64,000 nt of DNA from Pristionchus mayeri (lineage: Eukaryota; Nematoda; Chromadorea; Rhabditida; Neodiplogasteridae), in contig BTRK01000004.1 of assembly GCA_036245805.1 (NCBI GenBank), positions 33,899,541-33,963,540 of the forward strand, written 5' to 3'. The notes under the pieces were generated by a model. That model searched no databases, was not told where the DNA came from, and saw nothing but the letters and a program-made list of their open reading frames with translations. A program made the position numbers and the translations under genes. Positions 47,584 to 59,700 of the stretch are shown here, piece after piece (within the stretch, counting starts at the first letter, position 1; each line of letters starts with the position of its first letter).

Positions 47584-50500
47584 AGGATATCCAAACGCAT
47601 TCACACCACTATCTTCTCTATCCGTTCAATTCTCCCCTGATCCTCTAGCTCCTCCTTAGTTGTGTCTTTAGTTCTTTCTCAATCTCTTCCTCAACTGTTC
47701 CCCACATTGTGCTATGGCTTGAGCTCTGCTATTTCCTCGGGTATAGTCGCAAAAGTTTCGACTTCTGTGACTATAGGCGAGTCGTTACCGCTTGGCTCGC
47801 CTGTTCAATGGAGGTGCTGTTGAGGATATCCAAACGCATTCACACCACTATCTTCTCTATCCGTTCAATTCTCCCCTGATCCTCTAGCTCCTCCTTAGTT
47901 GTGTCTTTAGTTCTTTCTCAATCTCTTTCTCAACTGTTCCCCACATTGTGCTATGGCTTGAGCTCTGCTATTTCCTCGGGTATAGTCGCAAAAGTTTCGA
48001 CTTCTGTGACTGTAGGCGAGTCGTTACCGCTTGGCTCGCCTGTTCAATGGAGGTGCTGTTGAGGATATCCAAACGCATTCACACCACTATCTTCTCTATC
48101 CGTTCAATTCTCCCCTGATCCTCTAGCTCCTCCTTAGTTGTGTCTTTAGTTCTTTCTCAATCTCTTCCTGAATAGTTCCCCATATTGTTCTATGGCTTGA
48201 GCTCTGCTCTTTCCTCGGGTATAGTCGCAAAAGTTTCGACTTCTGTGACTGTAGGCGAGTCGTTACCGCTTGGCTCGCCTGGTCAATGGAGGTGCTGTTG
48301 AGGATATCTAAACGCATTCACACCACTATCTTCTCTATCCGTTCAATTCTCCCCTGATCCTCTAGCTCCTCCTTAGTTGTGTCTTTAGTTCTTTCTCAAT
48401 CTCTTTCTCAACTGTTCCCCACATTGTGCTATGGCTTGAGCTCTGCTATTTCCTCGGGTATAGTCGCAAAAGATTCGACTTCTGTGACTGTAGCCGAGTC
48501 GTTACCGCTTGTCTCGCCTGTTCAATGGAGGTGCTGTTGAGGATATCCAAACGCATTCACACCACTATCTTCTCTATCCGTTCAATTCTCCCCTGATCCT
48601 CTAGCTCCTCCATAGTTGTGTCTTTAGTCTTTCTCAATCTCTCCCTGAATAGTTCCCCATATTGTGCTATGGCTTGAGCTCTGCTATTTCCTCGGGTATA
48701 GTCGCAAAAGTTTCGACTTCTGTGACTGTAGGCGAGTCGTTACCGCTTGGCTCGCCTGTTCAATGGAGGTGCTGTTGAGGATATCCAAACGCATTCACAC
48801 CACTATCTTCTCTATCCGTTCAATTCTCCCCTGATCCTCTAGCTCCTTCTTAGTTGTGTCTTTAGTTCTTTCTCAATCTCTTCCTCAACTGTTCCCCATA
48901 TTGCGCTATGGCTTGAGCTCTGCTATTTCCTCGGGTATAGTCGCAAAAGTTTCGACTTCTGTGACTGTTGGCGAGTCGTTACCGCTTGGCTCGCCTGTTC
49001 AATGGAGGTGCTGTTGAGGATATCCAAACGCATTCACACCACTATCTTCTTTATCCGTTCAATTATCCCCTGATCCTCTAGCTCCTCCTTAGTTGTGTCT
49101 TTAGTTCTTTCTCAATCTCTTCCTCAACTGTTCCCCACATTGTGCTATGGCTTGAGCTCTGCTATTTCCTCGGGTATAGTCGCAAAAGATTCGACTTCTG
49201 TGACTGTAGCCGAGTCGTTACCGCTTGGCTCGCCTGTTCAATGGAGGTGCTGTTGAGGATATCCAAACGCATTCACACCACTATCTTCTCTATCCGTTCA
49301 ATTCTCCCCTGATCCTCTAGCTCCTCCTTAGTTGTGTCTTTAGTTCTTTCTCAATCTCTTCCTGAATAGTTCCCCATATTGTGCTATGGCTTGAGCTCTG
49401 CTATTTCCTCGGGTATAGTCGCAAAAGATTCGACTTCTGTGACTGTAGCCGAGTCGTTACCGCTTGTCTCGCCTGTTCAATGGAGGTGCTGTTGAGGATA
49501 TCCAAACGCATTCACACCACTATCTTCTCTATCCGTTCAATTCTCCCCTGATCCTCTAGCTCCTCCATAGTTGTGTCTTTAGTCTTTCTCAATCTCTCCC
49601 TGAATAGTTCCCCATATTGTGCTATGGCTTGAGCTCTGCTATTTCCTCGGGTATAGTCGCAAAAGTTTCGACTTCTGTGACTGTAGGCGAGTCGTTACCG
49701 CTTGGCTCGCCTGTTCAATGGAGGTGCTGTTGAGGATATCCAAACGCATTCACACCACTATCTTCTCTATCCGTTCAATTCTCCCCTGATCCTCTAGCTC
49801 CTCCTTAGTTATGTCTTTAGTTCTTTCTCAATCTCTTCCTCAACTGTTCCCCATATTGTGCTATGGCTTGAGCTCTGCTATTTCCTCGGGTATAGTCGCA
49901 AAAGTTTCGACTTCTGTGACTGTAGGCGAGTCGTTACCGCTTGGCTCGCCTATTCAATGGAGGTGCTGTTGAGGATATCCAAACGCATTCACACCACTAT
50001 CTTCTCTATCCGTTCAATTATCCCCTGATCCTCTAGCTCCTCCTTAGTTGTGTCTTTAGTCTTTCTCAATCTCTCCCTGAATAGTTCCCCATAATGTGCT
50101 ATGGCTTGAGCTCTGCTATTTCCTCGGGTATAGTCGCAAAAGTTTCGACTTCTGCGACTGTAGGCGAGTCGTTACCGCTTGGCTCGCCTGTTCAATGGAG
50201 GTGCTGTTGAGGATATCCAAACGCATTCACACCACTATCTTCTCTATCCGTTCAATTCTCCCCTGATCCTCTAGCTCCTCCTTAGTTGTGTCTTTAGTTC
50301 TTTCTCAATCTCTTTCTCAACTGTTCCCCACATTGTGCTATGGCTTGAGCTCTGCTATTTCCTCGGGTATAGTCGCAAAAGTTTCGACTTCTGTGACTGT
50401 TGGCGAGTCGTTACCGCTTGGCTCGCCTCTTCAATGGAGGTGCTGTTGAGGATATCCAAACGCATTCACACCACTATCTTCTTTATCCGTTCAATTATCC

Positions 50501-53500
50501 CCTGATCCTCTAGCTCCTCCTTAGTTGTGTATTTAGTTCTTTCTCAATCTCTTCCTCAACTGTTCCCCACATTGTGCTATGGCTTGAGCTCTGCTATTTC
50601 CTCGGGTATAGTCGCAAAAGATTCGACTTCTGTGACTGTAGCCGAGTCGTTACCGCTTGGCTCGCCTGTTCAATGGAGGTGCTGTTGAGGATATCCAAAC
50701 GCATTCACACCACTATCTTCTCTATCCGTTCAATTCTCCCCTGATCCTCTAGCTCATCCTTAGTTGTGTCTTTAGTTCTTTCTCAATCTCTTCCTCAACT
50801 GTTCCCCATATGGTGCTATGGCTTGAGCTCTGCTATTTCCTCGGGTATAGTCGCAAAAGTTTCGACTTCTGTGACTGTAGGCGAGTCGTTACCGCTTGGC
50901 TCGCCTATTCAATGGAGGTGCAGTTGAGGATATCCAAACGCATTCACACCACTATCTTCTCTATCCGTTCAATTATCCCCTGATCCTCTAGCTCCTCCTT
51001 AGTTGTGTCTTTAGTCTTTCTCAATCTCTCCCTGAATAGTTCCCCATATTGTGCTATGGCTTGAGCTCTGCTATTTCCTCGGGTATAGTCGCAAAAGTTT
51101 CGACTTCTGTGACTGTAGGCGAGTCGTTACCTCTTGGCTCGCCTGTTCAATGGAGGTGCTGTTGAGGATATCCAAACGCATTCACACCACTATCTTCTCT
51201 ATCCGTTCAATTCTCCCCTGATCCTCTAGCTCCTCCTTAGTTGTGTCTTTAGTTCTTTCTCAATCTCTTCCTGAATAGTTCCCCATATTGTGCTATGGCT
51301 TGAGCTCTGCTATTTCCTCGGGTATAGTCGCAAAAGTTTCGACTTCTGTGACTGTAGGCGAGTCGTTACCGCTTGGCTCGCCTGTTCAATGGAGGTGCTG
51401 TTGAGGATATCCAAACGCATTCACACCACTATCTTCTCTATCCGTTCAATTCTCCCCTGATCCTCTAGCTCCTCCATAGTTGTGTCTTTAGTCTTTCTCA
51501 ATCTCTTCCTGAATAGTTCCCCATATTGTGCTATGGCTTGAGCTCTGCTATTTCCTCGGGTATAGTCGCAAAAGATTCGACTTCTGTGACTGTAGCCGAG
51601 TCGTTACCGCTTGTCTCGCCTGTTCAATGGAGGTGCTGTTGAGGATATCCAAACGCATTCACACCACTATCTTCTCTATCCGTTCAATTCTCCCCTGATC
51701 CTCTAGCTCCTCCATAGTTGTGTCTTTAGTCTTTCTCAATCTCTCCCTGAATAGTTCCCCATATTGTGCTATGGCTTGAGCTCTGCTATTTCCTCGGGTA
51801 TAGTCGCAAAAGTTTCGACTTCTGTGACTGTAGGCGAGTCGTTACCGCTTGGCTCGCCTGTTCAATGGAGGTGCTGTTGAGGATATCCAAACGCATTCAC
51901 ACCACTATCTTCTCTATCCGTTCAATTCTCCCCTGATCCTCTAGCTCCTCCTTAGTTATGTCTTTAGTTCTTTCTCAATCTCTTCCTCAACTGTTCCCCA
52001 TATTGTGCTATGGCTTGAGCTCTGCTATTTCCTCGGGTATAGTCGCAAAAGTTTCGACTTCTGTGACTGTAGGCGAGTCGTTACCGCTTGGCTCGCCTAT
52101 TCAATGGAGGTGCTGTTGAGGATATCCAAACGCATTCACACCACTATCTTCTCTATCCGTTCAATTATCCCCTGATCCTCTAGCTCCTCCTTAGTTGTGT
52201 CTTTAGTCTTTCTCAATCTCTCCCTGAATAGTTCCCCATAATGTGCTATGGCTTGAGCTCTGCTATTTCCTCGGGTATAGTCGCAAAAGTTTCGACTTCT
52301 GCGACTGTAGGCGAGTCGTTACCGCTTGGCTCGCCTGTTCAATGGAGGTGCTGTTGAGGATATCCAAACGCATTCACACCACTATCTTCTCTATCCGTTC
52401 AATTCTCCCCTGATCCTCTAGCTCCTCCTTAGTTGTGTCTTTAGTTCTTTCTCAATCTCTTTCTCAACTGTTCCCCACATTGTGCTATGGCTTGAGCTCT
52501 GCTATTTCCTCGGGTATAGTCGCAAAAGTTTCGACTTCTGTGACTGTAGGCGAGTCGTTACCGCTTGGCTCGCCTGTTCAATGGAGGTGCTGTTGAGGAT
52601 ATCCAAACGCATTCACACCACTATCTTCTCTATCCGTTCAATTCTCCCCTGATCCTCTAGCTCCTCCTTAGTTGTGTCTTTAGTTCTTTCTCAATCTCTT
52701 CCTCAACTGTTCCCCATATTGCGCTATGGCTTGAGCTCTGCTATTTCCTCGGGTATAGTCGCAAAAGTTTCGACTTCTGTGACTGTTGGCGAGTCGTTAC
52801 CGCTTGGCTCGCCTGTTCAATGGAGGTGCTGTTGAGGATATCCAAACGCATTCACACCACTATCTTCTTTATCCGTTCAATTATCCCCTGATCCTCTAGC
52901 TCCTCCTTAGTTGTGTCTTTAGTTCTTTCTCAATCTCTTCCTCAACTGTTCCCCACATTGTGCTATGGCTTGAGCTCTGCTATTTCCTCGGGTATAGTCG
53001 CAAAAGATTCGACTTCTGTGACTGTAGCCGAGTCGTTACCGCTTGGCTCGCCTGTTCAATGGAGGTGCTGTTGAGGATATCCAAACGCATTCACACCACT
53101 ATCTTCTCTATCCGTTCAATTCTCCCCTGATCCTCTAGCTCATCCTTAGTTGTGTCTTTAGTTCTTTCTCAATCTCTTCCTCAACTGTTCCCCATATGGT
53201 GCTATGGCTTGAGCTCTGCTATTTCCTCGGGTATAGTCGCAAAAGTTTCGACTTCTGTGACTGTAGGCGAGTCGTTACCGCTTGGCTCGCCTATTCAATG
53301 GAGGTGCAGTTGAGGATATCCAAACGCATTCACACCACTATCTTCTCTATCCGTTCAATTATCCCCTGATCTCTCCCTGAATAGTTCCCCATATTGTGCT
53401 ATGGCTTGAGCTCTGCTATTTCCTCGGGTATAGTCGCAAAAGTTTCGACTTCTGTGACTGTAGGCGAGTCGTTACCTCTTGGCTCGCCTGTTCAATGGAG

Positions 53501-56500
53501 GTGCTGTTGAGGATATCCAAACGCATTCACACCACTATCTTCTCTATCCGTTCAATTCTCCCCTGATCCTCTAGCTCCTCCTTAGTTATGTCTTTAGTTC
53601 TTTCTCAATCTCTTCCTCAACTGTTCCCCATATTGTGCTATGGCTTGAGCTCTGCTATTTCCTCGGGTATAGTCGCAAAAGTTTCGACTTCTGTGACTGT
53701 AGGCGAGTCGTTACCGCTTGGCTCGCCTGTTCAATGGAGGTGCTGTTGAGGATATCCAAACGCATTCACACCACTATCTTCTCTATCCGTTCAATTCTCC
53801 CCTGATCCTCTAGCTCCTCCATAGTTGTGTCTTTAGTCTTTCTCAATCTCTCCCTGAATAGTTCCCCATATTGTGCTATGGCTTGAGCTCTGCTATTTCC
53901 TCGGGTATAGTCGCAAAAGTTTCGACTTCTGTGACTGTAGGCGAGTCGTTACCGCTTGGCTCGCCTGTTCAATGGAGGTGCTGTTGAGGATATCCAAACG
54001 CATTCACACCACTATCTTCTCTATCCGTTCAATTCTCCCCTGATCCTCTAGCTCCTCCTTAGTTATGTCTTTAGTTCTTTCTCAATCTCTTCCTCAACTG
54101 TTCCCCATATTGTGCTATGGCTTGAGCTCTGCTATTTCCTCGGGTATAGTCGCAAAAGTTTCGACTTCTGTGACTGTAGGCGAGTCGTTACCGCTTGGCT
54201 CGCCTATTCAATGGAGGTGCTGTTGAGGATATCCAAACGCATTCACACCACTATCTTCTCTATCCGTTCAATTATCCCCTGATCCTCTAGCTCCTCCTTA
54301 GTTGTGTCTTTAGTCTTTCTCAATCTCTCCCTGAATAGTTCCCCATAATGTGCTATGGCTTGAGCTCTGCTATTTCCTCGGGTATAGTCGCAAAAGATTC
54401 GACTTCTGTGACTGTAGCCGAGTCGTTACCGCTTGGCTCGCCTGTTCAATGGAGGTGCTGTTGAGGATATCCAAACGCATTCACACCACTATCTTCTCTA
54501 TCCGTTCAATTCTCCCCTGATCCTCTAGCTCCTCCTTAGTTATGTCTTTAGTCTTTCTCAATCTCTCCCTGAATAGTTCCCCATAATGTGCTATGGCTTG
54601 AGCTCTGCTATTTCCTCGGGTATAGTCGCAAAAGTTTCGACTTCTGTGACTGTAGGCGAGTCGTTACCGCTTGGCTCGCCTGTTCAATGGAGGTGCTGTT
54701 GAGGATATCCAAACGCATTCACACCACTATCTTCTCTATCCGTTCAATTCTCCCCTGATCCTCTAGCTCCTCCTTAGTTATGTCTTTAGTTCTTTCTCAA
54801 TCTCTTCCTCAACTGTTCCCCATATTGTGCTATGGCTTGAGCTCTGCTATTTCCTCGGGTATAGTCGCAAAAGTTTCGACTTCTGTGACTGTAGGCGAGT
54901 CGTTACCGCTTGGCTCGCCTATTCAATGGAGGTGCTGTTGAGGATATCCAAACGCATTCACACCACTATCTTCTCTATCCGTTCAATTATCCCCTGATCC
55001 TCTAGCTCCTCCTTAGTTGTGTCTTTAGTCTTTCTCAATCTCTCCCTGAATAGTTCCCCATAATGTGCTATGGCTTGAGCTCTGCTATTTCCTCGGGTAT
55101 AGTCGCAAAAGATTCGACTTCTGTGACTGTAGCCGAGTCGTTACCGCTTGGCTCGCCTGTTCAATGGAGGTGCTGTTGAGGATATCCAAACGCATTCACA
55201 CCACTATCTTCTCTATCCGTTCAATTCTCCCCTGATCCTCTAGCTCCTCCTTAGTTGTGTCTTTAGTTCTTTCTCAATCTCTTCCTCAACTGTTCCCCAT
55301 ATTGTGCTATGGCTTGAGCTCTGCTATTTCCTCGGGTATAGTCGCAAAAGTTTCGACTTCTGTGACTGTAGGCGAGTCGTTACCTCTTGGCTCGCCTGTT
55401 CAATGGAGGTGCTGTTGAGGATATCCAAACGCATTCACACCACTATCTTCTCTATCCGTTCAATTCTCCCCTGATCCTCTAGCTCCTCCTTAGTTATGTC
55501 TTTAGTTCTTTCTCAATCTCTTCCTCAACTGTTCCCCATATTGTGCTATGGCTTGAGCTCTGCTATTTCCTCGGGTATAGTCGCAAAAGTTTCGACTTCT
55601 GTGACTGTAGGCGAGTCGTTACCGCTTGGCTCGCCTGTTCAATGGAGGTGCTGTTGAGGATATCCAAACGCATTCACACCACTATCTTCTCTATCCGTTC
55701 AATTCTCCCCTGATCCTCTAGCTCCTCCATAGTTGTGTCTTTAGTCTTTCTCAATCTCTCCCTGAATAGTTCCCCATATTGTGCTATGGCTTGAGCTCTG
55801 CTATTTCCTCGGGTATAGTCGCAAAAGTTTCGACTTCTGTGACTGTAGGCGAGTCGTTACCGCTTGGCTCGCCTGTTCAATGGAGGTGCTGTTGAGGATA
55901 TCCAAACGCATTCACACCACTATCTTCTCTATCCGTTCAATTCTCCCCTGATCCTCTAGCTCCTCCTTAGTTATGTCTTTAGTTCTTTCTCAATCTCTTC
56001 CTCAACTGTTCCCCATATTGTGCTATGGCTTGAGCTCTGCTATTTCCTCGGGTATAGTCGCAAAAGTTTCGACTTCTGTGACTGTAGGCGAGTCGTTACC
56101 GCTTGGCTCGCCTATTCAATGGAGGTGCTGTTGAGGATATCCAAACGCATTCACACCACTATCTTCTCTATCCGTTCAATTATCCCCTGATCCTCTAGCT
56201 CCTCCTTAGTTTTGTCTTTAGTCTTTCTCAATCTCTCCCTGAATAGTTCCCCATAATGTGCTATGGCTTGAGCTCTGCTATTTCCTCGGGTATAGTCGCA
56301 AAAGATTCGACTTCTGTGACTGTAGCCGAGTCGTTACCGCTTGGCTCGCCTGTTCAATGGAGGTGCTGTTGAGGATATCCAAACGCATTCACACCACTAT
56401 CTTCTCTATCCGTTCAATTCTCCCCTGATCCTCTAGCTCCTCCTTAGTTGTGTCTTTAGTTCTTTCTCAATCTCTTCCTCAACTGTTCCCCATATTGTGC

Positions 56501-56740
56501 TATGGCTTGAGCTCTGCTATTTCCTCGGGCATAGTCGCAAAAGTTTCGACTTCTGTGACTGTAGCCGAGTCGTTACCGCTTGGCTCGCCTGTTCAATGGA
56601 GGTGCTGTTGAGGATATCCAAACGCATTCACACCACTATCTTCTCTATCCGTTCAATTCTCCCCTGATCCTCTAGCTCCTCCTTAGTTGTGTCATTAGTT
56701 CTTTCTCAATCTCTTCCTCAACTGTTCCCCATATTGTGCT
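47584..56740 (+). repeat. Satellite block with 238-bp monomers and TAGCCGAG variants
   Basis: New variants dominate: AAAAGATTCGAC, TGTAGCCGAG, TTAGTTATGTC, CCTATTCAATGG, AATTATCCCC, CCATAATGTG, and a one-base deletion (TTTAGTCTTTCTC with CTCTCCCTGAATAG) that makes 238-bp monomers. Two duplications of about 1.8-1.9 kb are visible: 49.42-51.15 with 51.57-53.5 kb (CTTGTCTCGCC at 49466 and 51614; ATATGGTG at 50810 and 53199; one extra unit in the second), and 53.47-54.45 with 55.38-56.35 kb (TTACCTCTTGG at 53474 and 55382). Confidence 0.82.
53340..53400 (+). repeat. Monomer with a 41-bp internal deletion
   Basis: The usual path from CCCCTGATCCTC to CAATCTCTCCCTG is collapsed to CCCCTGATCTCTCCCTG at 53363-53379. 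The shared ATC at 53369-53371 marks the junction. The monomer is about 197 bp, the shortest in the array. Confidence 0.88.
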
Positions 56741-59700
56741 ATGGCTTGAGCTTTGCTATTTCCTCGGGTATAGTCGCAAAAGTTTCGACTTCTGTGACTG
56801 TAGGCGAGTCGTTACGGCTTGGCTCGCCTGTTCAATGGAGGTGCTGTTGAGGATATCCAAACGCATTCACACCACTTTCTTCTCTATCCGTTCAATTCTC
56901 CCCTGATCCTCTAGCTCCTCCTTAGTCGTGTCTTTAGTTCTTTCTCAATCTCTTCCTCAACTGTTCCCCATATGGTGCTATGGCTTGAGCTCTGGTATTT
57001 CCTCGGGTATAGTCGCAAAAGTTTCGACTTCTGTGACTGTAGGCGAGTCGTTACCGCTTGGCTCGCCTATTCAATGGAGGTGCTTTTGAGGATATCCAAA
57101 CGCATTCACACCACTATCTTCTCTATCCGTTCAATTCTCCCCTGATCCTCTAGCTCCTCCTTAGTTGTGTCATTAGTTCTTTCTCAATCTCTTCCTCAAC
57201 TGTTCCCCATATTGTGCTATGGCTTGAGCTCTGCTATTTCCTCGGGTATAGTCGCAAAAGATTCGACTTCTGTGACTGTAGGCGAGTCGTTACCGCTTGG
57301 CTCGCCTGTTCAATAGAGGTGCTGTTGAGGATATCCAAACGCATTCACATCACTATCTTCTCTATCCGTTCAATTCTCCCCTGATCCTCTAGCTCCTCCT
57401 TAGTTGTGTCTTTAGTTCTTTCTCAATCTCTTCCTCAATAGTTCCCCATATTGTTGTGCTATGGCTTGAGCTTCGCTATTTCCTCGGGTATAGTCGCAAA
57501 ACTTTCGACTTCTGTGACTGTAGGCGAGTCGTTACGGCTTGGCTCGCCTGTTCAATGGAGGTGCTGTTGAGGATATCCAAACGCATTCACACCACTATCT
57601 TCTCTATCCGTTCAATTCTCCCCTGATCCTCTAGCTCCTCCTTAGTCGTGTCTTTAGTTCTTTCTCAATCTCTTCCTCAACTGTTCCCCATATGGTGCTA
57701 TGGCTTGAGCTCTGGTATTTCCTCGGGTATAGTCGCAAAAGTTTCGACTTCTGTGACTGTAGGCGAGTCGTTACCGCTTGGCTCGCCTATTCAATGGAGG
57801 TGCTTTTGAGGATATCCAAACGCATTCACACCACTATCTTCTCTATCCGTTCAATTCTCCCCTGATCCTCTAGCTCCTCCTTAGTTGTGTCATTAGTTCT
57901 TTCTCAATCTCTTCCTCAACTGTTCCCCATATTGTGCTATGGCTTGAGCTCTGCTATTTCCTCGGGTATAGTCGCAAAAGATTCGACTTCTGTGACTGTA
58001 GGCGAGTCGTTACCGCTTGGCTCGCCTGTTCAATAGAGGTGCTGTTGAGGATATCCAAACGCATTCACATCACTATCTTCTCTATCCGTTCAATTCTCCC
58101 CTGATCCTCTAGCTCCTCCTTAGTTGTGTCTTTAGTTCTTTCTCAATCTCTTCCTCAATAGTTCCCCATATTGTTGTGCTATGGCTTGAGCTTCGCTATT
58201 TCCTCGGGTATAGTCGCAAAACTTTCGACTTCTGTGACTGTAGGCGAGTCGTTACGGCTTGGCTCGCCTGTTCAATGGAGGTGCTGTTGAGGATATCCAA
58301 ACGCATTCACACCACTATCTTCTCTATCCGTTCAATTCTCCCCTGATCCTCTAGCTCCTCCTTAGTCGTGTCTTTAGTTCTTTCTCAATCTCTTCCTCAA
58401 CTGTTCCCCATATGGTGCTATGGCTTGAGCTCTGGTATTTCCTCGGGTATAGTCGCAAAAGTTTCGACTTCTGTGACTGTAGGCGAGTCGTTACCGCTTG
58501 GCTCGCCTATTCAATGGAGGTGCTTTTGAGGATATCCAAACGCATTCACACCACTATCTTCTCTATCCGTTCAATTCTCCCCTGATCCTCTAGCTCCTCC
58601 TTAGTTGTGTCATTAGTTCTTTCTCAATCTCTTCCTGAATAGTTCCCCATATTGTTGTGCTATGGCTTGAGCTTCGCTATTTCCTCGGGTATAGTCGCAA
58701 AACTTTCGACTTCTGTGACTGTAGGCGAGTCGTTACGGCTTGGCTCGCCTGTTCAATGGAGGTGCTGTTGAGGATATCCAAACGCATTCACACCACTATC
58801 TTCTCTATCCGTTCAATTCTCCCCTGATCCTCTAGCTCCTCCTTAGTCGTGTCTTTAGTTCTTTCTCAATCTCTTCCTCAACTGTTCCCCATATGGTGCT
58901 ATGGCTTGAGCTCTGCTATTTCCTCGGGTATAGTCGCAAAAGTTTCGACTTCTGTGACTGTAGGCGAGTCGTTACCGCTTGGCTCGCCTATTCAATGGAG
59001 GTGCAGTTGAGGATATCCAAACGCATTCACACCACTATCTTCTCTATCCGTTCAATTATCCCCTGATCCTCTAGCTCCTCCTTAGTTGTGTCATTAGTTC
59101 TTTCTCAATCTCTTCCTCAACTGTTCCCCATATTGTGCTATGGCTTGAGCTCTGCTATTTCCTCGGGTATAGTCGCAAAAGATTCGACTTCTGTGACTGT
59201 AGGCGAGTCGTTACCGCTTGGCTCGCCTGTTCAATAGAGGTGCTGTTGAGGATATCCAAACGCATTCACATCACTATCTTCTCTATCCGTTCAATTCTCC
59301 CCTGATCCTCTAGCTCCTCCTTAGTTGTGTCTTTAGTTCTTTCTCAATCTCTTCCTCAATAGTTCCCCATATTGTTGTGCTATGGCTTGAGCTTCGCTAT
59401 TTCCTCGGGTATAGTCGCAAAACTTTCGACTTCTGTGACTGTAGGCGAGTCGTTACGGCTTGGCTCGCCTGTTCAATGGAGGTGCTGTTGAGGATATCCA
59501 AACGCATTCACACCACTATCTTCTCTATCCGTTCAATTCTCCCCTGATCCTCTAGCTCCTCCTTAGTCGTGTCTTTAGTTCTTTCTCAATCTCTTCCTCA
59601 ACTGTTCCCCATATGGTGCTATGGCTTGAGCTCTGGTATTTCCTCGGGTATAGTCGCAAAAGTTTCGACTTCTGTGACTGTAGGCGAGTCGTTACCGCTT

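Noticed and set aside
48123..48317. 64-codon minus-strand frame starting with ATG (MRLDILNSTSIDQ)
   Set aside because: It exists because one monomer variant (CTGCTCTTTCC at about 48206) turns the usual minus-strand TAG into GAG; neighbours lack it.
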